From the IMG/VR virus record IMGVR_UViG_3300008267_001994, positions 1-20,212 of that record: a DNA stretch of 20,212 nt. One strand, 5' to 3'. Numbering within the stretch: position 1 is the stretch's first letter; each line of letters opens with the position of its first letter. The DNA comes from a virus. Of the stretch, positions 7,452 through 14,728 are shown piece by piece. Position numbers and translations under genes: made by a program. The notes below the pieces were generated by a model, which did no database searches, was not told the DNA's origin, and saw nothing but the letters and a program-made list of their open reading frames with translations.

Positions 7452-8546
7452 ACTTGAATACGTGTGGCTTGACGGGTACACACCAGAACCAAACCTTAGA
7501 AGTAAAGTTAAAATAGTTAATCATGGCGATGTTAAAGACGCTATGATTACAGGTAAATTTCCTATGTGGAATTTTGACGGGTCGTCCACCAATCAGGCGC
7601 AAACAGATAGTTCAGACTGTTTATTAAAACCAGTTCGACATTATATGATTGATACTTTGTCGACGGTATATGTTTTTTGTGAAGTTTTAAATGCAGATGG
7701 TACGCCACATCAATCAAATACACGTTCCAAATTAATTGGTGAAGAAAAAAATATTTGGTTTGGTTTTGAACAAGAATATTTTATTTTCGATAGAAAGAAC
7801 AAATGTATTTTGGGGCATGACGAAAATAACTTGGAACCGCAAGGTAAATATTACTGTGGTGTTGGTGAATATGTTGCTGGTAGAAGTTTTGTAAATGAAC
7901 ACCTACATATGTGTTTGAATTATGGAATCGACATCACAGGAATAAATGCAGAAGTTGCACTTGGACAATGGGAATATCAAGTGTTTTCAAAAGGAAAATT
8001 AAAGGCGGGTGATGACTTATGGATGACTAGATATTTCTTACATAAAAAGGTGGTGAAGAATATTTCAAATCATTATTTTCAAGTTTAGAAACACGACATT
8101 GGAAACATATAGAAGATTATGGTTCTTCGAATGATTTAAGACTTACTGGAAAATTTGAAACACAATCAATAAACAAATTCAGTTGGGGTATTTCAGATAG
8201 GGGTGCATCAATTAGGGTTCCACAAACAACAGCAAATGAATGGAAGGGATATTTGGAAGACAGACGACCTGCATCAAACGCCGACCCATATAAAATCATA
8301 TATCAATTATGTGAATCAATCAAAAATGCTGAAGCAATTAATGATATAAAACACAAAATGAATTTCAAAGGAAACTTTGATGAAATTATCAATAGATACA
8401 ACGGTGTGCTTCAAACCGAAGAGTTATTGGAAGAATATCAAAATGATGATAATTTTGAAGTGGAAAAAGAAACTATGGTAGAAAATAGAAATAATATATC
8501 AACAACAGAAATAGAATTTAATTTAAATGGAAATGACACTAAATGA
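7441..8546 (+). pseudogene. glnA: Type II (eukaryotic-like) glutamine synthetase, disrupted
   Basis: Glutamine synthetase makes glutamine from glutamate, ammonia and ATP. The first frame encodes about 203 residues with clear type II motifs: YVWLDGY near 7-13, WNFDGSST at 43-50, the metal-binding E110 and E112 in FGFEQEY, GKYYCGVG, NAE at 169-171 and GQWEYQ at 175-180. It runs out of frame after WMTRYFLHKK at about 8049. The homologous sequence resumes in the -1 frame with GGEEYF and continues through RLTGKFET, RGASIR and YLEDRRP to the stop at 8546, followed by an unusual Asp/Glu/Asn-rich tail. Missing is the roughly 35-40-residue block that in intact enzymes holds the P-K-P and N-W-N-G-[SA]-G-x-H motifs needed for glutamate and nucleotide binding. 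Frameshifting alone could not restore activity. An upstream in-frame ATG at 7429 is possible. Decay by deletion or an assembly error explains this best. Confidence 0.85.
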
Positions 8547-8712
8547 GTTAAGACAAGAAAAGGAGTATGGTTATAAAAATCCATCAATTAGAAGTAACCA
8601 ATCAGTAGATGATAAACACATCATTAATTTGGTAAAAAAATATCCTAATGATGCCGATCTAGGTAGGGAAGTAAGAAAATATTTAATCAACTTAGGGTTA
8701 TATGGAAAATGA
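8527..8712 (+). CDS. Small protein of unknown function
   Basis: This 61-residue basic protein overlaps the end of the glutamine synthetase remnant by 20 bases and the DUF3310 gene by 11. A second in-frame ATG at 8533 is an alternative start. The sequence is a short N-terminal helix, a polar loop (SIRSNQSVDDK), and a helical end (REVRKYLINLGLYGK). No domain is recognised; the gene is supported by its tight packing between neighbours. Confidence 0.55.
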   Translation: MEMTLNELRQEKEYGYKNPSIRSNQSVDDKHIINLVKKYPNDADLGREVRKYLINLGLYGK

Positions 8713-8926
8713 ACAAGTAAACCACCCAAATCATTATGGTGGTGAAACAAACATTTACGAAGCAATCAAAGTAATTGATGCTTGGGACTTAGGGTTTTCA
8801 CTTGGTAACACGGTTAAATATATTTCAAGAGCAGGCAAAAAGAATAAAGATAAAGAATTGGAAGATTTAAAAAAGGCACTTTGGTATTTAAATCACCACA
8901 TTGAAACATTAGAAAAAAATGATTGA
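8702..8926 (+). CDS. DUF3310 family protein
   Basis: This 74-residue protein matches the DUF3310 pattern over its whole length: V-N-H-P-x-H-Y near the N-terminus, a helix with I-E/D-A-W-x-L (here VIDAWDLGFSLGN), the hallmark T-V-K-Y-I-S-R-A-G-K-K, and a final helix with LEDLKKALWYL. The family is common in tailed phages and often annotated as a putative nucleotide kinase-related protein, but its biochemical role is unproven. It overlaps the methyltransferase start by eight bases, suggesting co-translation of the two. Confidence 0.9.
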   Translation: MENEQVNHPNHYGGETNIYEAIKVIDAWDLGFSLGNTVKYISRAGKKNKDKELEDLKKALWYLNHHIETLEKND

Positions 8927-9767
8927 AACAGGAAAAATTATAAATGGTGATTGTATTGAAGTAATGAAAACATTACCTGAATGTTCTGTCGATTTGATTG
9001 TTACATCACCACCCTATGGTGTTGGAATTGATTACGACGTTCATGAAGATGATGTACCATTTGATGAATATTTGGTGTTTGCCAAAAATTGGTTAACTGA
9101 AGCGTATAATCTATTAAAAGATGACGGTAGAATTGCTTTGAACATTCCATACGAAATCAATAGACAGAAGAAAGGGGGAAGAATTTTCTTTGTTTCAGAA
9201 ATGTGGCAAATAATGAAAGAAATTGGGTTTGGGTTCTTTGGTATCGTGGATTTAGAGGAACAATCACCTCATCGAAGTAAGACAACTGCTTGGGGATCTT
9301 GGATGAGTCCTAGTTCACCATATATTTATAATCCAAAGGAATGTGTCATTTTGGCATACAAAAAACACCACATTAAAAAGGTGAAAGGCGAACCGCAGTG
9401 GAAAGGGACACCAACTGAAATTCAACAGGAGGATGGAACCATAAAAACTAAAGTTGTGTATGAAGAAACAGATAAGAAGGAGTTTATGGAGCTTGTTTTT
9501 GGTCAGTGGAATTACTTTGCAGATACTAAATCACTCACCAAGGCAACGTTTTCGATGGACATCCCAACGAAAGCAATCAAAATACTATCCTACAAAAACG
9601 ATGTGATTTTAGATCCATTTGCCGGTAGTGGTACAACATTAGTGGCGGCTGAAGTGTTAGGTAGACGATGGTTAGGTATTGAATTATCACCAAATTATAG
9701 TGAAATTGCAAAAACAAGGGTTGAATATTTCAAAACATTACAAACAATACAAGAACTCCCACTTTAA
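8919..9767 (+). CDS. Beta-class DNA methyltransferase (N4-cytosine or N6-adenine)
   Basis: This 282-residue enzyme transfers a methyl group from S-adenosylmethionine to an exocyclic amino group in DNA. The catalytic motif IV T-S-P-P-Y is at 29-33 and the SAM-binding motif I D-P-F-A-G-S-G-T-T is at 232-240, so catalytic before SAM-binding, the beta-class order. S-P-P-Y is more typical of N4-cytosine enzymes, but some N6-adenine enzymes share it. No restriction partner is nearby, so this is an orphan enzyme, probably protecting phage DNA from host restriction. The target site is unknown. The gene ends inside the terminator hairpin at 9758-9781. Confidence 0.9.
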   Translation: MIETGKIINGDCIEVMKTLPECSVDLIVTSPPYGVGIDYDVHEDDVPFDEYLVFAKNWLTEAYNLLKDDGRIALNIPYEINRQKKGGRIFFVSEMWQIMKEIGFGFFGIVDLEEQSPHRSKTTAWGSWMSPSSPYIYNPKECVILAYKKHHIKKVKGEPQWKGTPTEIQQEDGTIKTKVVYEETDKKEFMELVFGQWNYFADTKSLTKATFSMDIPTKAIKILSYKNDVILDPFAGSGTTLVAAEVLGRRWLGIELSPNYSEIAKTRVEYFKTLQTIQELPL

Positions 9768-9781
9768 AAGTGGGTTTTTTT
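9758..9781 (+). terminator. Intrinsic terminator after the methyltransferase
   Basis: CCCACTT and AAGTGGG form a 7-bp stem around a TAA loop, followed by seven T. The loop TAA is the methyltransferase stop codon, so coding sequence and terminator overlap. Confidence 0.85.
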
Positions 9782-9792
9782 ATTTTTGTAAC

Positions 9793-9800
9793 TATTTATA
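9793..9800 (+). promoter_or_regulatory. TATTTATA motif upstream of the DHH gene
   Basis: TATTTATA ends four bases before the ATG at 9805 and directly follows a terminator, so a promoter is needed here. It is one of the clearest examples of the motif. Confidence 0.55.
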
Positions 9801-9804
9801 AGTT

Positions 9805-11424
9805 ATGAAAATTATAATCACAGAATCGCAATACAGACAAATAATTAAAGAATCAGGTATCAGGGATATTAAAAAAATCGCAGAAAGATACCCTAAAGCA
9901 AAAATTTACTTCCATCAAGACTTAGATGGTGTAACTACCGCAATTGCAATGAAAAACTATCTTGAACAAAACGGCATCAAAGTAGTTGATGCTGAAGTGA
10001 TTCAATATGGTGATAAAGAGTTTTCAGTTAAAAAACTTGACGCAGAAGGTGATGTGATGCCAGTGTTAGTTGACTTTGCACACGGCAAACCAATGTTTGT
10101 CATTCATACCGATCACCACGATACACAAGCTGGTGTTGAATCAGGAACTGCAACAAGTTTCAAGGCATCTAGATCGAATGTTGAAACAATATCCCAAACG
10201 ATATCACCAAAAGATATTTTTCCATCTGATGACTTACTTCTTATATCTACTGTCGATTCTGCCAATTTCCTTGCACATGATATAACTTTTGACATGGTAA
10301 TGAATTATATTTTCAAAATGGATAAGGATCAATCACTTCAAAGAAATAAAATGATGATGGGATTGGTGACAAACAAATTGTTACTTGCATTTAAAAACAA
10401 ACCAAAATTTTTAGAAACATTGGTTATGAAAAGTAACCCATCTTTGTTAAGTATTTTAAATAATATTAGAGATATAATGAAGGTGGAAGGTTATGCTGAA
10501 CCTGAAGAACTAGAACAAAACAAACAGAATTATATTGAAAAAATGAAAGAATTCCCTAAAGTACAGGGTAAAGTTATTGTACAGTATGGTGGGGGTTCTA
10601 TGACAAAACCAGGTTCATATGATAGATATACGCCGTTTAAGAATAATCCTGATGCTGACTTCTTGGTAATTGCTTGGCCGACAGGAATTGTTCAAGCTTC
10701 TTGTAATGCATATAAAGGTGAACGTTCACTTAAAGGTGTTAATCTTGGTGAAATGAAAGATGAGGTTCTTAAAAAGTTTGAACCGGAATTAAGTAAATTA
10801 AAAATAAGTTTTGGTACATTAAAAAGAGTTTCTGAATCAAAGGCTGGTGAGGGTTCCGTTGGTTTTACTCTCAAAGATTTTTTAGCGATATATGGAAATG
10901 CACCATCATTGAAGATTGAAGGAAATAAAGAAGATACATTAAGTGAAATAAATAAACTTTCAGATAAGTTATATTCCACTTTAACTTTCGAAGAAAAAAT
11001 GAATTTGGAAAAAGCCAGTGTTAATGGTATGGATGTCGTGAAAGCAAATTCAGGTGGACATAAATGTATTACAAACATTTCTGGTTTAAGTTATCTTTAC
11101 ACAAACATTAGAAGGTATAAAGATGACGAATTAAAGATGATACAAAAATATGGTGGATCAAACAATTTTGTTTTGGACATCCAAAGAAAGTTGAAGTCGA
11201 TGAAAAAAAATCAAGAACTTACTGAAAAGCAAAAAACTGCAGCAGTAAACCAAATCAAAAAAGAAATAGAATCAGGAAGGTATAACCCAGACATAGACAA
11301 TAAGGTAACATCATATGTAGATATGATTAAGAAAATTCAACAAGAGTTTGTAAAAGTACTTGAAAGTTATATAGAAAAAGAATCCATCAACGAAAATGTT
11401 AAAAAAAATGGGTGTCAATTATGA
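9805..11424 (+). CDS. DHH-family phosphoesterase with CTS-like N-terminus
   Basis: DHH phosphoesterases (RecJ, nanoRNase and relatives) cut phosphodiester bonds using two manganese ions. The metal-site motifs are all visible: H-Q-D-L-D-G at 37-42, an Asp at 90 (LVDF), the signature D-H-H at 103-105, and D151 (STVDSANF). A DHHA1-like substrate-binding segment (NSGGHKC, about 415-421) follows. The last 110 residues are a helical, probably coiled-coil extension beyond the usual core. The N-terminus MKIIITESQYRQIIKES matches the leader shared by other genes here, with I-K-E at 14-16 as a possible cleavage site. A packaged nuclease is inferred. Substrate is unknown; it could be ssDNA, short RNA or a cyclic dinucleotide. 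Confidence 0.85.
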   Translation: MKIIITESQYRQIIKESGIRDIKKIAERYPKAKIYFHQDLDGVTTAIAMKNYLEQNGIKVVDAEVIQYGDKEFSVKKLDAEGDVMPVLVDFAHGKPMFVIHTDHHDTQAGVESGTATSFKASRSNVETISQTISPKDIFPSDDLLLISTVDSANFLAHDITFDMVMNYIFKMDKDQSLQRNKMMMGLVTNKLLLAFKNKPKFLETLVMKSNPSLLSILNNIRDIMKVEGYAEPEELEQNKQNYIEKMKEFPKVQGKVIVQYGGGSMTKPGSYDRYTPFKNNPDADFLVIAWPTGIVQASCNAYKGERSLKGVNLGEMKDEVLKKFEPELSKLKISFGTLKRVSESKAGEGSVGFTLKDFLAIYGNAPSLKIEGNKEDTLSEINKLSDKLYSTLTFEEKMNLEKASVNGMDVVKANSGGHKCITNISGLSYLYTNIRRYKDDELKMIQKYGGSNNFVLDIQRKLKSMKKNQELTEKQKTAAVNQIKKEIESGRYNPDIDNKVTSYVDMIKKIQQEFVKVLESYIEKESINENVKKNGCQL

Positions 11425-11938
11425 TTTTACTGAATTGGGTAAAATGCATAATCATAGTGGTAAACCCACTTGTCATAATGAAAAAGTTGGAAATAAAAGA
11501 TACTTAGTCGCATCCAAAGATTTAAAAAAAGGTGAAGAACTGACAACCAATTACAGATTACAACCAGATTTGGAACAACCAAAAGAAGGTTGGGGTAATT
11601 TGAAAGAAGAAAAAGAATTTAAACCACACATAGATGGTTACCGTACATATTCACCATTCAAAGATTTGCCATACATAATAGTCAAAGGGAATGGTATTGA
11701 CTGTGATAATATTGTTCATGACTTGGTTTTAGTAGGTGACAATAAAAAGGTTAAATACTGTAAAAAAAACACTGGAGTTTATAAAATTACAGGAGCAAGT
11801 AAAATTGTAGAATTACCTGTTGATAAAACTGAAGATGTTGAAGAAATATTTAAAAGTCCTGAAAATGTGGAACTGTGGGTTAAAGAAAAAATTAAATCAG
11901 TGGATAAAAAAGGGGAAATTAGAAGAATGATGAATTAA
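11408..11938 (+). CDS. SET-domain protein, N-terminally truncated
   Basis: SET domains are lysine methyltransferases using S-adenosylmethionine. The start of this 176-residue protein has the C-terminal half of a SET domain: N-H-S-G-K-P-T-C, matching the N-H-S-x-x-P-N signature, a strand leading into L-V-A-S-K-D-L-K-K-G-E-E-L-T-T-N-Y. The first half of the domain (G-x-G-x-x-A, I-x-x-G-x-x-I) is absent and is not found in other frames, which are occupied by the DHH gene. The remaining 110 residues are unrecognised. The ATG at 11408 overlaps the DHH gene by 17 bases; an ATG at 11396 is possible. The protein probably cannot methylate unless the missing part comes from elsewhere. Confidence 0.65.
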   Translation: MGVNYDFTELGKMHNHSGKPTCHNEKVGNKRYLVASKDLKKGEELTTNYRLQPDLEQPKEGWGNLKEEKEFKPHIDGYRTYSPFKDLPYIIVKGNGIDCDNIVHDLVLVGDNKKVKYCKKNTGVYKITGASKIVELPVDKTEDVEEIFKSPENVELWVKEKIKSVDKKGEIRRMMN

Positions 11939-11999
11939 TCGTTTGACTAATTATCATTTTTGATTTATAATTACAAAAGAATTTAATCACATTAAAAAG

Positions 12000-12007
12000 T
12001 ATTTATA
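12000..12007 (+). promoter_or_regulatory. TATTTATA motif touching a start codon
   Basis: TATTTATA overlaps the A of the ATG at 12007. If it is a promoter element, this gene's own start codon would lie inside it, so the message may use a different start or the motif has another role here. Confidence 0.35.
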
Positions 12008-12153
12008 TGACAGAAACAACAAAAGAAGTTGAAAACGTTATTTACTCTTATGTAAATGACAGAAACGAAAAAGTATACACACCTAACTTGGAATTTGCCC
12101 ACATTATGGCAAAAAAGTATGGTACTGATGATGTCTTCGTCGAAAAAAATTAA
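12007..12153 (+). CDS. 48-residue protein of unknown function
   Basis: The frame begins MTETTKEVENVIYSYVNDRNE and ends DDVFVEKN before TAA at 12151. It is acidic, lacks any motif I recognise, and fills the gap between the SET gene and the promoters of the noncoding RNA. Codon usage matches neighbouring genes. Confidence 0.55.
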   Translation: MTETTKEVENVIYSYVNDRNEKVYTPNLEFAHIMAKKYGTDDVFVEKN

Positions 12154-12170
12154 AAAAATTTTACAAGGTA

Positions 12171-12202
12171 CTTGTCAAATCAAAATAAAAGACTTAACTT
12201 TG
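12171..12202 (+). promoter_or_regulatory. Bacteroidetes-type promoter P1 of the noncoding RNA
   Basis: CTTG at 12171-12174, a 20-base spacer and TAACTTTG at 12195-12202 fit the Bacteroidetes consensus with one mismatch in the -33 box. Transcripts from here would read through P2. Confidence 0.75.
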
Positions 12203-12271
12203 TAAAAGATTTGAAACTAAAGGTGATGAAAGATACTCGTTGTCGAATCGAAAAAAAAAGTTCACAAAGTA

Positions 12272-12303
12272 CTTGACAAATAGAAATAAAAGTCGTAACT
12301 TTG
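12272..12303 (+). promoter_or_regulatory. Bacteroidetes-type promoter P2 of the noncoding RNA
   Basis: CTTG within CTTGACA at 12272-12275, a 20-base spacer and TAACTTTG at 12296-12303 match the consensus. The expected start point is near 12310, just before the first hairpin of the RNA. Confidence 0.8.
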
Positions 12304-12331
12304 TAAAACAAATTCGGAAACGTCCGAAATC

Positions 12332-12341
12332 GTTCTTTGAA
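12332..12341 (+). promoter_or_regulatory. boxA-like antitermination element
   Basis: GTTCTTTGAA sits about 20 bases into the RNA, right after the first hairpin. It resembles boxA (TGCTCTTTA in E. coli; GTTCTTTGA-like in Bacteroidetes rRNA spacers), where NusB and S10 load to stop Rho from ending long untranslated RNAs. Its position suits an untranslated kilobase transcript. The match is by eye and short. Confidence 0.5.
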
Positions 12342-13231
12342 AATTGAATTATCCGTTCAGGAGTAAGTAATGAAACTGATAAAGATATTCGGCGGTGTAT
12401 AGTCGTTAAATAAACCACGAAAGTGGGATAAAGTGAATCAGAAGTGTAACTGATTTGCGGTTTGGGTAACCGAACTTGAGTACACAAGCGGGATACCGTA
12501 TAACCTTTAGTACCGAGGGCAACGCTGTAGGGAAAGTGGTTAGACGATTGGGCGATGTGGGTCGTTCGATTGAGGTGGGAACATCAATAGGAAGAACCCG
12601 TAGGAATATTGCAAAAAATAAGATTATCCAATTTTATTATTGCGTTTTCCAATATGATAGGATACTTAAAACCGAAAGGTATGATAACAAACAGGTGGTG
12701 CTGACATTATCCTTGATAAACTCCTACCAAGGGGTTAATCACGAAGTAGTCTTGAAATATGGAAATGGGGACATTTCACGGAGTAGTTGAGTATCGATTC
12801 GTTCAAAAGATGGGTTGGCTCGGGTGGCGGACCACTACTTCGAAAATCCACGACACAATACTTATGATTTAAAAAGTTGAATCAAATTAACTAAGAAAGC
12901 TATAAGGAAAAGTGTCCGTCAGGTTTGGATGAAAGGTGACTACATAGTAATGAGCTGTTCATTGCACACAGAGATCCCAAGTCAATGTGTAATTATCCGA
13001 AAAACCTTTAGTCCCGCAAGGACGAACTGGGGAGGCATCCTCGGAAAGAGTCAAGTAAGATGAGAGTAATTCAAACCTCAAGGAGTGGTTTACCTAAATA
13101 ACCGTCATTGAGTTTTACTTTCCAAAAGAAAGTGGATACGAAGGGAAACAATAATACTTCTAAAGAAACTCACAAAAAACTGTAATCTCAGGTTTTTATT
13201 TTAGGTTAAAAATCTTATAAGGAATTTATTG

Positions 13232-13265
13232 GGGAAACAACAAATAGTTGCTTCCCTTTTTTTTT
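13232..13265 (+). terminator. Intrinsic terminator of the giant RNA
   Basis: GGGAAACAAC at 13232-13241 pairs with GTTGCTTCCC at 13247-13256 with a single A-C mismatch, loop AAATA, followed by nine T. This is a strong terminator and sets the RNA's 3' end near 13260. Confidence 0.9.
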
Positions 13266-13298
13266 ACCATAGAGGTATAAATTTTGAAAAAAATTATT

Positions 13299-13592
13299 AT
13301 GGAAATGTTATATTTTTCATTCGGGTTTCTTACCGTAATTGCTTTGATATTCATCTGTGTTTTCATCGTGGGAATTATCAAAATCTTTAGACTTAAAAAG
13401 GAAGTTGATAATCAAAAAGAAACTTTAAGACATGAATTTGAATGGTTTAGTCGTTCATTACACGAAAAAGAACGTGATTGGAGGGAATCGTTGGATAGTG
13501 TTCACCGAAATATAGATAGGATAACACAAGAAACAATCAATTATATTGATAAAAAAATCGAAAAAACAAATAAACAAAAAAAAGAAAAATGA
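13299..13592 (+). CDS. Small membrane-anchored coiled-coil protein
   Basis: The ATG at 13299 is preferred over a TTG at 13284. Residues about 4-28 form one hydrophobic membrane segment (FGFLTVIALIFICVFIVGII). A basic cluster (KIFRLKK) follows directly, suggesting the C-terminal part faces the cytoplasm by the positive-inside rule, so an inner spanin, which needs the opposite topology, is unlikely. The rest is a charged heptad-like coiled coil of about 60 residues ending in Lys-rich sequence. It follows the giant RNA's terminator by 33 bases and is closed by a terminator at 13597. Function is unknown; membrane-associated lysis or anti-superinfection roles are possible. Confidence 0.65.
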   Translation: MEMLYFSFGFLTVIALIFICVFIVGIIKIFRLKKEVDNQKETLRHEFEWFSRSLHEKERDWRESLDSVHRNIDRITQETINYIDKKIEKTNKQKKEK

Positions 13593-13596
13593 TATT

Positions 13597-13623
13597 AATC
13601 CCATCATCTGATGGGATTTTTTT
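13597..13623 (+). terminator. Intrinsic terminator
   Basis: AATCCCATCA and TGATGGGATT form a perfect 10-bp stem around a TC loop, then T-rich sequence. It ends the membrane-protein transcript. Confidence 0.85.
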
Positions 13624-13634
13624 GTAGATTGATA

Positions 13635-13642
13635 TATTTATA
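13635..13642 (+). promoter_or_regulatory. TATTTATA motif upstream of the 13685 gene
   Basis: TATTTATA lies 42 bases before the ATG, just after a terminator. This spacing is too long for a translation signal and favours the promoter reading of the motif. Confidence 0.5.
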
Positions 13643-13684
13643 ATTAAATAACAAATAAATAAACAAAAAAATTGAAAAAAAGTT

Positions 13685-14164
13685 ATGAAAAGAATTGTTA
13701 GATTAACAGAATCAGATCTTGCAAGAATAGTCAAAAGAGTTATTAATGAAGGTAGCGAAAAAGCGGTATTGGATGCGGGTTGGAACAGGGACGCAACAAA
13801 AATGGCAGTTGCATTCGGTACTCCCACGGCATCTGATGGGGGTGTATCATCTGGAATCCAAGGTGTAAAAGTAGTGTTTGATGGGCTTATTTATAATGCA
13901 TCCAATAAAGTAACATATGAAGGAAAAATGGCGTTCTATGGTCGTTGTGACAAAAATGGTAACCCTGGTGCTATGTCAGGTGTTGATTTGAATGATGTAC
14001 TGAGTGGAGGTTCATATTATCTTTTCGGTTATGGTGGAAAAGTTGACACCGTTGCTAGAAATTGGTGTAAAACAAAGACAGGTGTTAAACCAACAGGTTA
14101 TGTAGATTCCGATTTTGTTAGTATGGCAAAAGAAGATATGGCTAAAGGACTTAAAAGATCTTAA
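13685..14164 (+). CDS. Putative packaged protein with CTS-like N-terminus
   Basis: This 159-residue protein opens with the clearest copy of the shared leader: MKRIVRLTESDLARIVKRVI, then N-E-G, so that I-N-E at 20-22 is a good prohead-protease site. The mature part (about 137 residues) is rich in Gly, Ala, Asp and Tyr, with strand-like stretches (VKVVFDGLIY, KMAFYGRC) and three cysteines or so. No enzyme motif is recognised. The gene is a single transcription unit between two terminators, with its own TATTTATA motif. I infer an internal capsid protein. Confidence 0.75.
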   Translation: MKRIVRLTESDLARIVKRVINEGSEKAVLDAGWNRDATKMAVAFGTPTASDGGVSSGIQGVKVVFDGLIYNASNKVTYEGKMAFYGRCDKNGNPGAMSGVDLNDVLSGGSYYLFGYGGKVDTVARNWCKTKTGVKPTGYVDSDFVSMAKEDMAKGLKRS

Positions 14165-14184
14165 AAACAAAACAAAATGAAAAA

Positions 14185-14208
14185 AATCCCCTACTTGGGG
14201 ATTTTTTT
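14185..14208. terminator. Bidirectional intrinsic terminator
   Basis: AATCCCC and GGGGATT form a 7-bp stem around TACTT. Runs of A before and T after make it work on both strands, serving the plus gene ending at 14164 and the convergent minus gene ending at 14212. Confidence 0.85.
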
Positions 14209-14211
14209 ATT

Positions 14212-14637
14212 TTAAAAGAATGCTACTTTAGTAGTATTACCACTTTTATATTTAAAAACCAAATCACTCTTGAATTTAGTGTTAAGACTGATTAAACAAG
14301 TGACGTTTCCAAAATCCTCAGTATTGATGTCAAATTTAACATAATCATCTGTTGTAACTAAATTATTTATTACTGAAACTTTTTTAATTCCTTCATTTTC
14401 ACCGACATATCTGTGAACGAAAGTTTTATTATCCAAATCAATTTCGTAATGATTAAATCCTTCAGTCCAAACGGTATTTTGGGAATTTGGACCATTCTGT
14501 AATAAAGTTGATAAACTAGTTTTGGAATTGGAATAGTCCATTTTGTAAAAACCAAACCCAACAAAATTGAATTGTGTTTGACAAAAAGAAATAAAAGACA
14601 CGAACAAAAAAGAAAGATTCAAAAAAATAGTTTTCAT
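14212..14637 (-). CDS. Exported protein with signal peptide
   Basis: This 141-residue minus-strand protein starts with MKTIFLNLSFLFVSFISFCQ, a Sec signal peptide: short basic N-terminus, long hydrophobic core, and a cleavage region ending SFCQ-T, the style common in Flavobacteria. The Cys at 19 is not in a convincing lipobox. The mature 120 residues look beta-rich (FNFVGFGFYKMDY, HYEIDLDNKTFVHRYV) and resemble small extracellular proteins of Bacteroidetes, but I recognise no family. It has its own perfect host promoter and points opposite to its neighbours, the pattern of a moron or recently gained gene. It may act at the host envelope, for example in superinfection exclusion; that is inference. 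Confidence 0.75.
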   Translation of the reverse strand: MKTIFLNLSFLFVSFISFCQTQFNFVGFGFYKMDYSNSKTSLSTLLQNGPNSQNTVWTEGFNHYEIDLDNKTFVHRYVGENEGIKKVSVINNLVTTDDYVKFDINTEDFGNVTCLISLNTKFKSDLVFKYKSGNTTKVAFF

Positions 14638-14674
14638 GTTTTCAGTTTTAAATGATTAATAAAATATTACAATA

Positions 14675-14705
14675 CAAAGATATATTAATTTTTCACATAA
14701 ACAAA
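14675..14705 (-). promoter_or_regulatory. Bacteroidetes promoter, minus strand
   Basis: Read on the minus strand: TTTG (14705-14702), 19 bases, TATCTTTG (14682-14675). This is a perfect consensus and lies 37 bases before the start of the exported-protein gene at 14637. Confidence 0.8.
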
Positions 14706-14728
14706 AAAAAATTAATTTTTTATTTCAT

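Larger units (their letters stand above)
12163..12308 (+). repeat. Tandem 45-bp promoter repeat
   Basis: Sequences at 12163-12207 and 12264-12308 are about 85 percent identical direct copies exactly 101 bases apart. Each contains the core ACTTG(A/T)CAAAT and AAATAAAAG, then TAACTTTGTAAAA. Each is a complete promoter, so the duplication doubles initiation ahead of the noncoding RNA. Confidence 0.8.
12310..13265 (+). ncRNA. Giant structured noncoding RNA, about 950 nt (GOLLD/ROOL-like class)
   Basis: The stretch has no credible gene on either strand, is visibly richer in G and C than its surroundings, and is bounded by tandem promoters and an intrinsic terminator. Simple hairpins seen by eye include 12313-12328 (6 bp), 12415-12426 (CCAC/GTGG closed by a GAAA tetraloop), 12436-12455, 12458-12472, 12475-12488, 12966-12990, 13011-13023 and 13117-13133. 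GNRA loops are common tertiary-contact elements in large folded RNAs. Length, phage setting, strong promoter and terminator resemble the large ornate phage RNAs GOLLD and ROOL, which can assemble into RNA-only cages. I could not match specific conserved motifs of either, so it may be a new class. It lacks tmRNA, RNase P or group I/II intron signatures that I can identify. Confidence 0.8.

Noticed and set aside
8041-8060. Programmed -1 frameshift in the glutamine synthetase
   Set aside because: The site (CAT AAA AAG) is a weak slippery sequence and, even if used, the product would lack the catalytic block; deletion explains it better.
12194-12487. 97-codon minus-strand frame inside the RNA leader
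   Set aside because: It overlaps both promoters and the boxA-like element on the opposite strand and has no coding signal.
12476-12790. 104-codon plus-strand frame inside the noncoding RNA
   Set aside because: It starts with TTG, has no family resemblance, an unlike composition (many Gly, Arg, Ser) and lies within a hairpin-rich region.
12310-13265. Group I or II intron, tmRNA, RNase P RNA, or a tRNA
   Set aside because: I could not find a group II domain V, a group I core, tmRNA tag, RNase P signature or a cloverleaf with a T-arm. Covariance-model searches would be decisive.
13271-13287. Host-type -7 element before the membrane-protein gene
   Set aside because: The sequence TAAATTTTG has an extra T and no matching -33 box was seen, so it was not listed.
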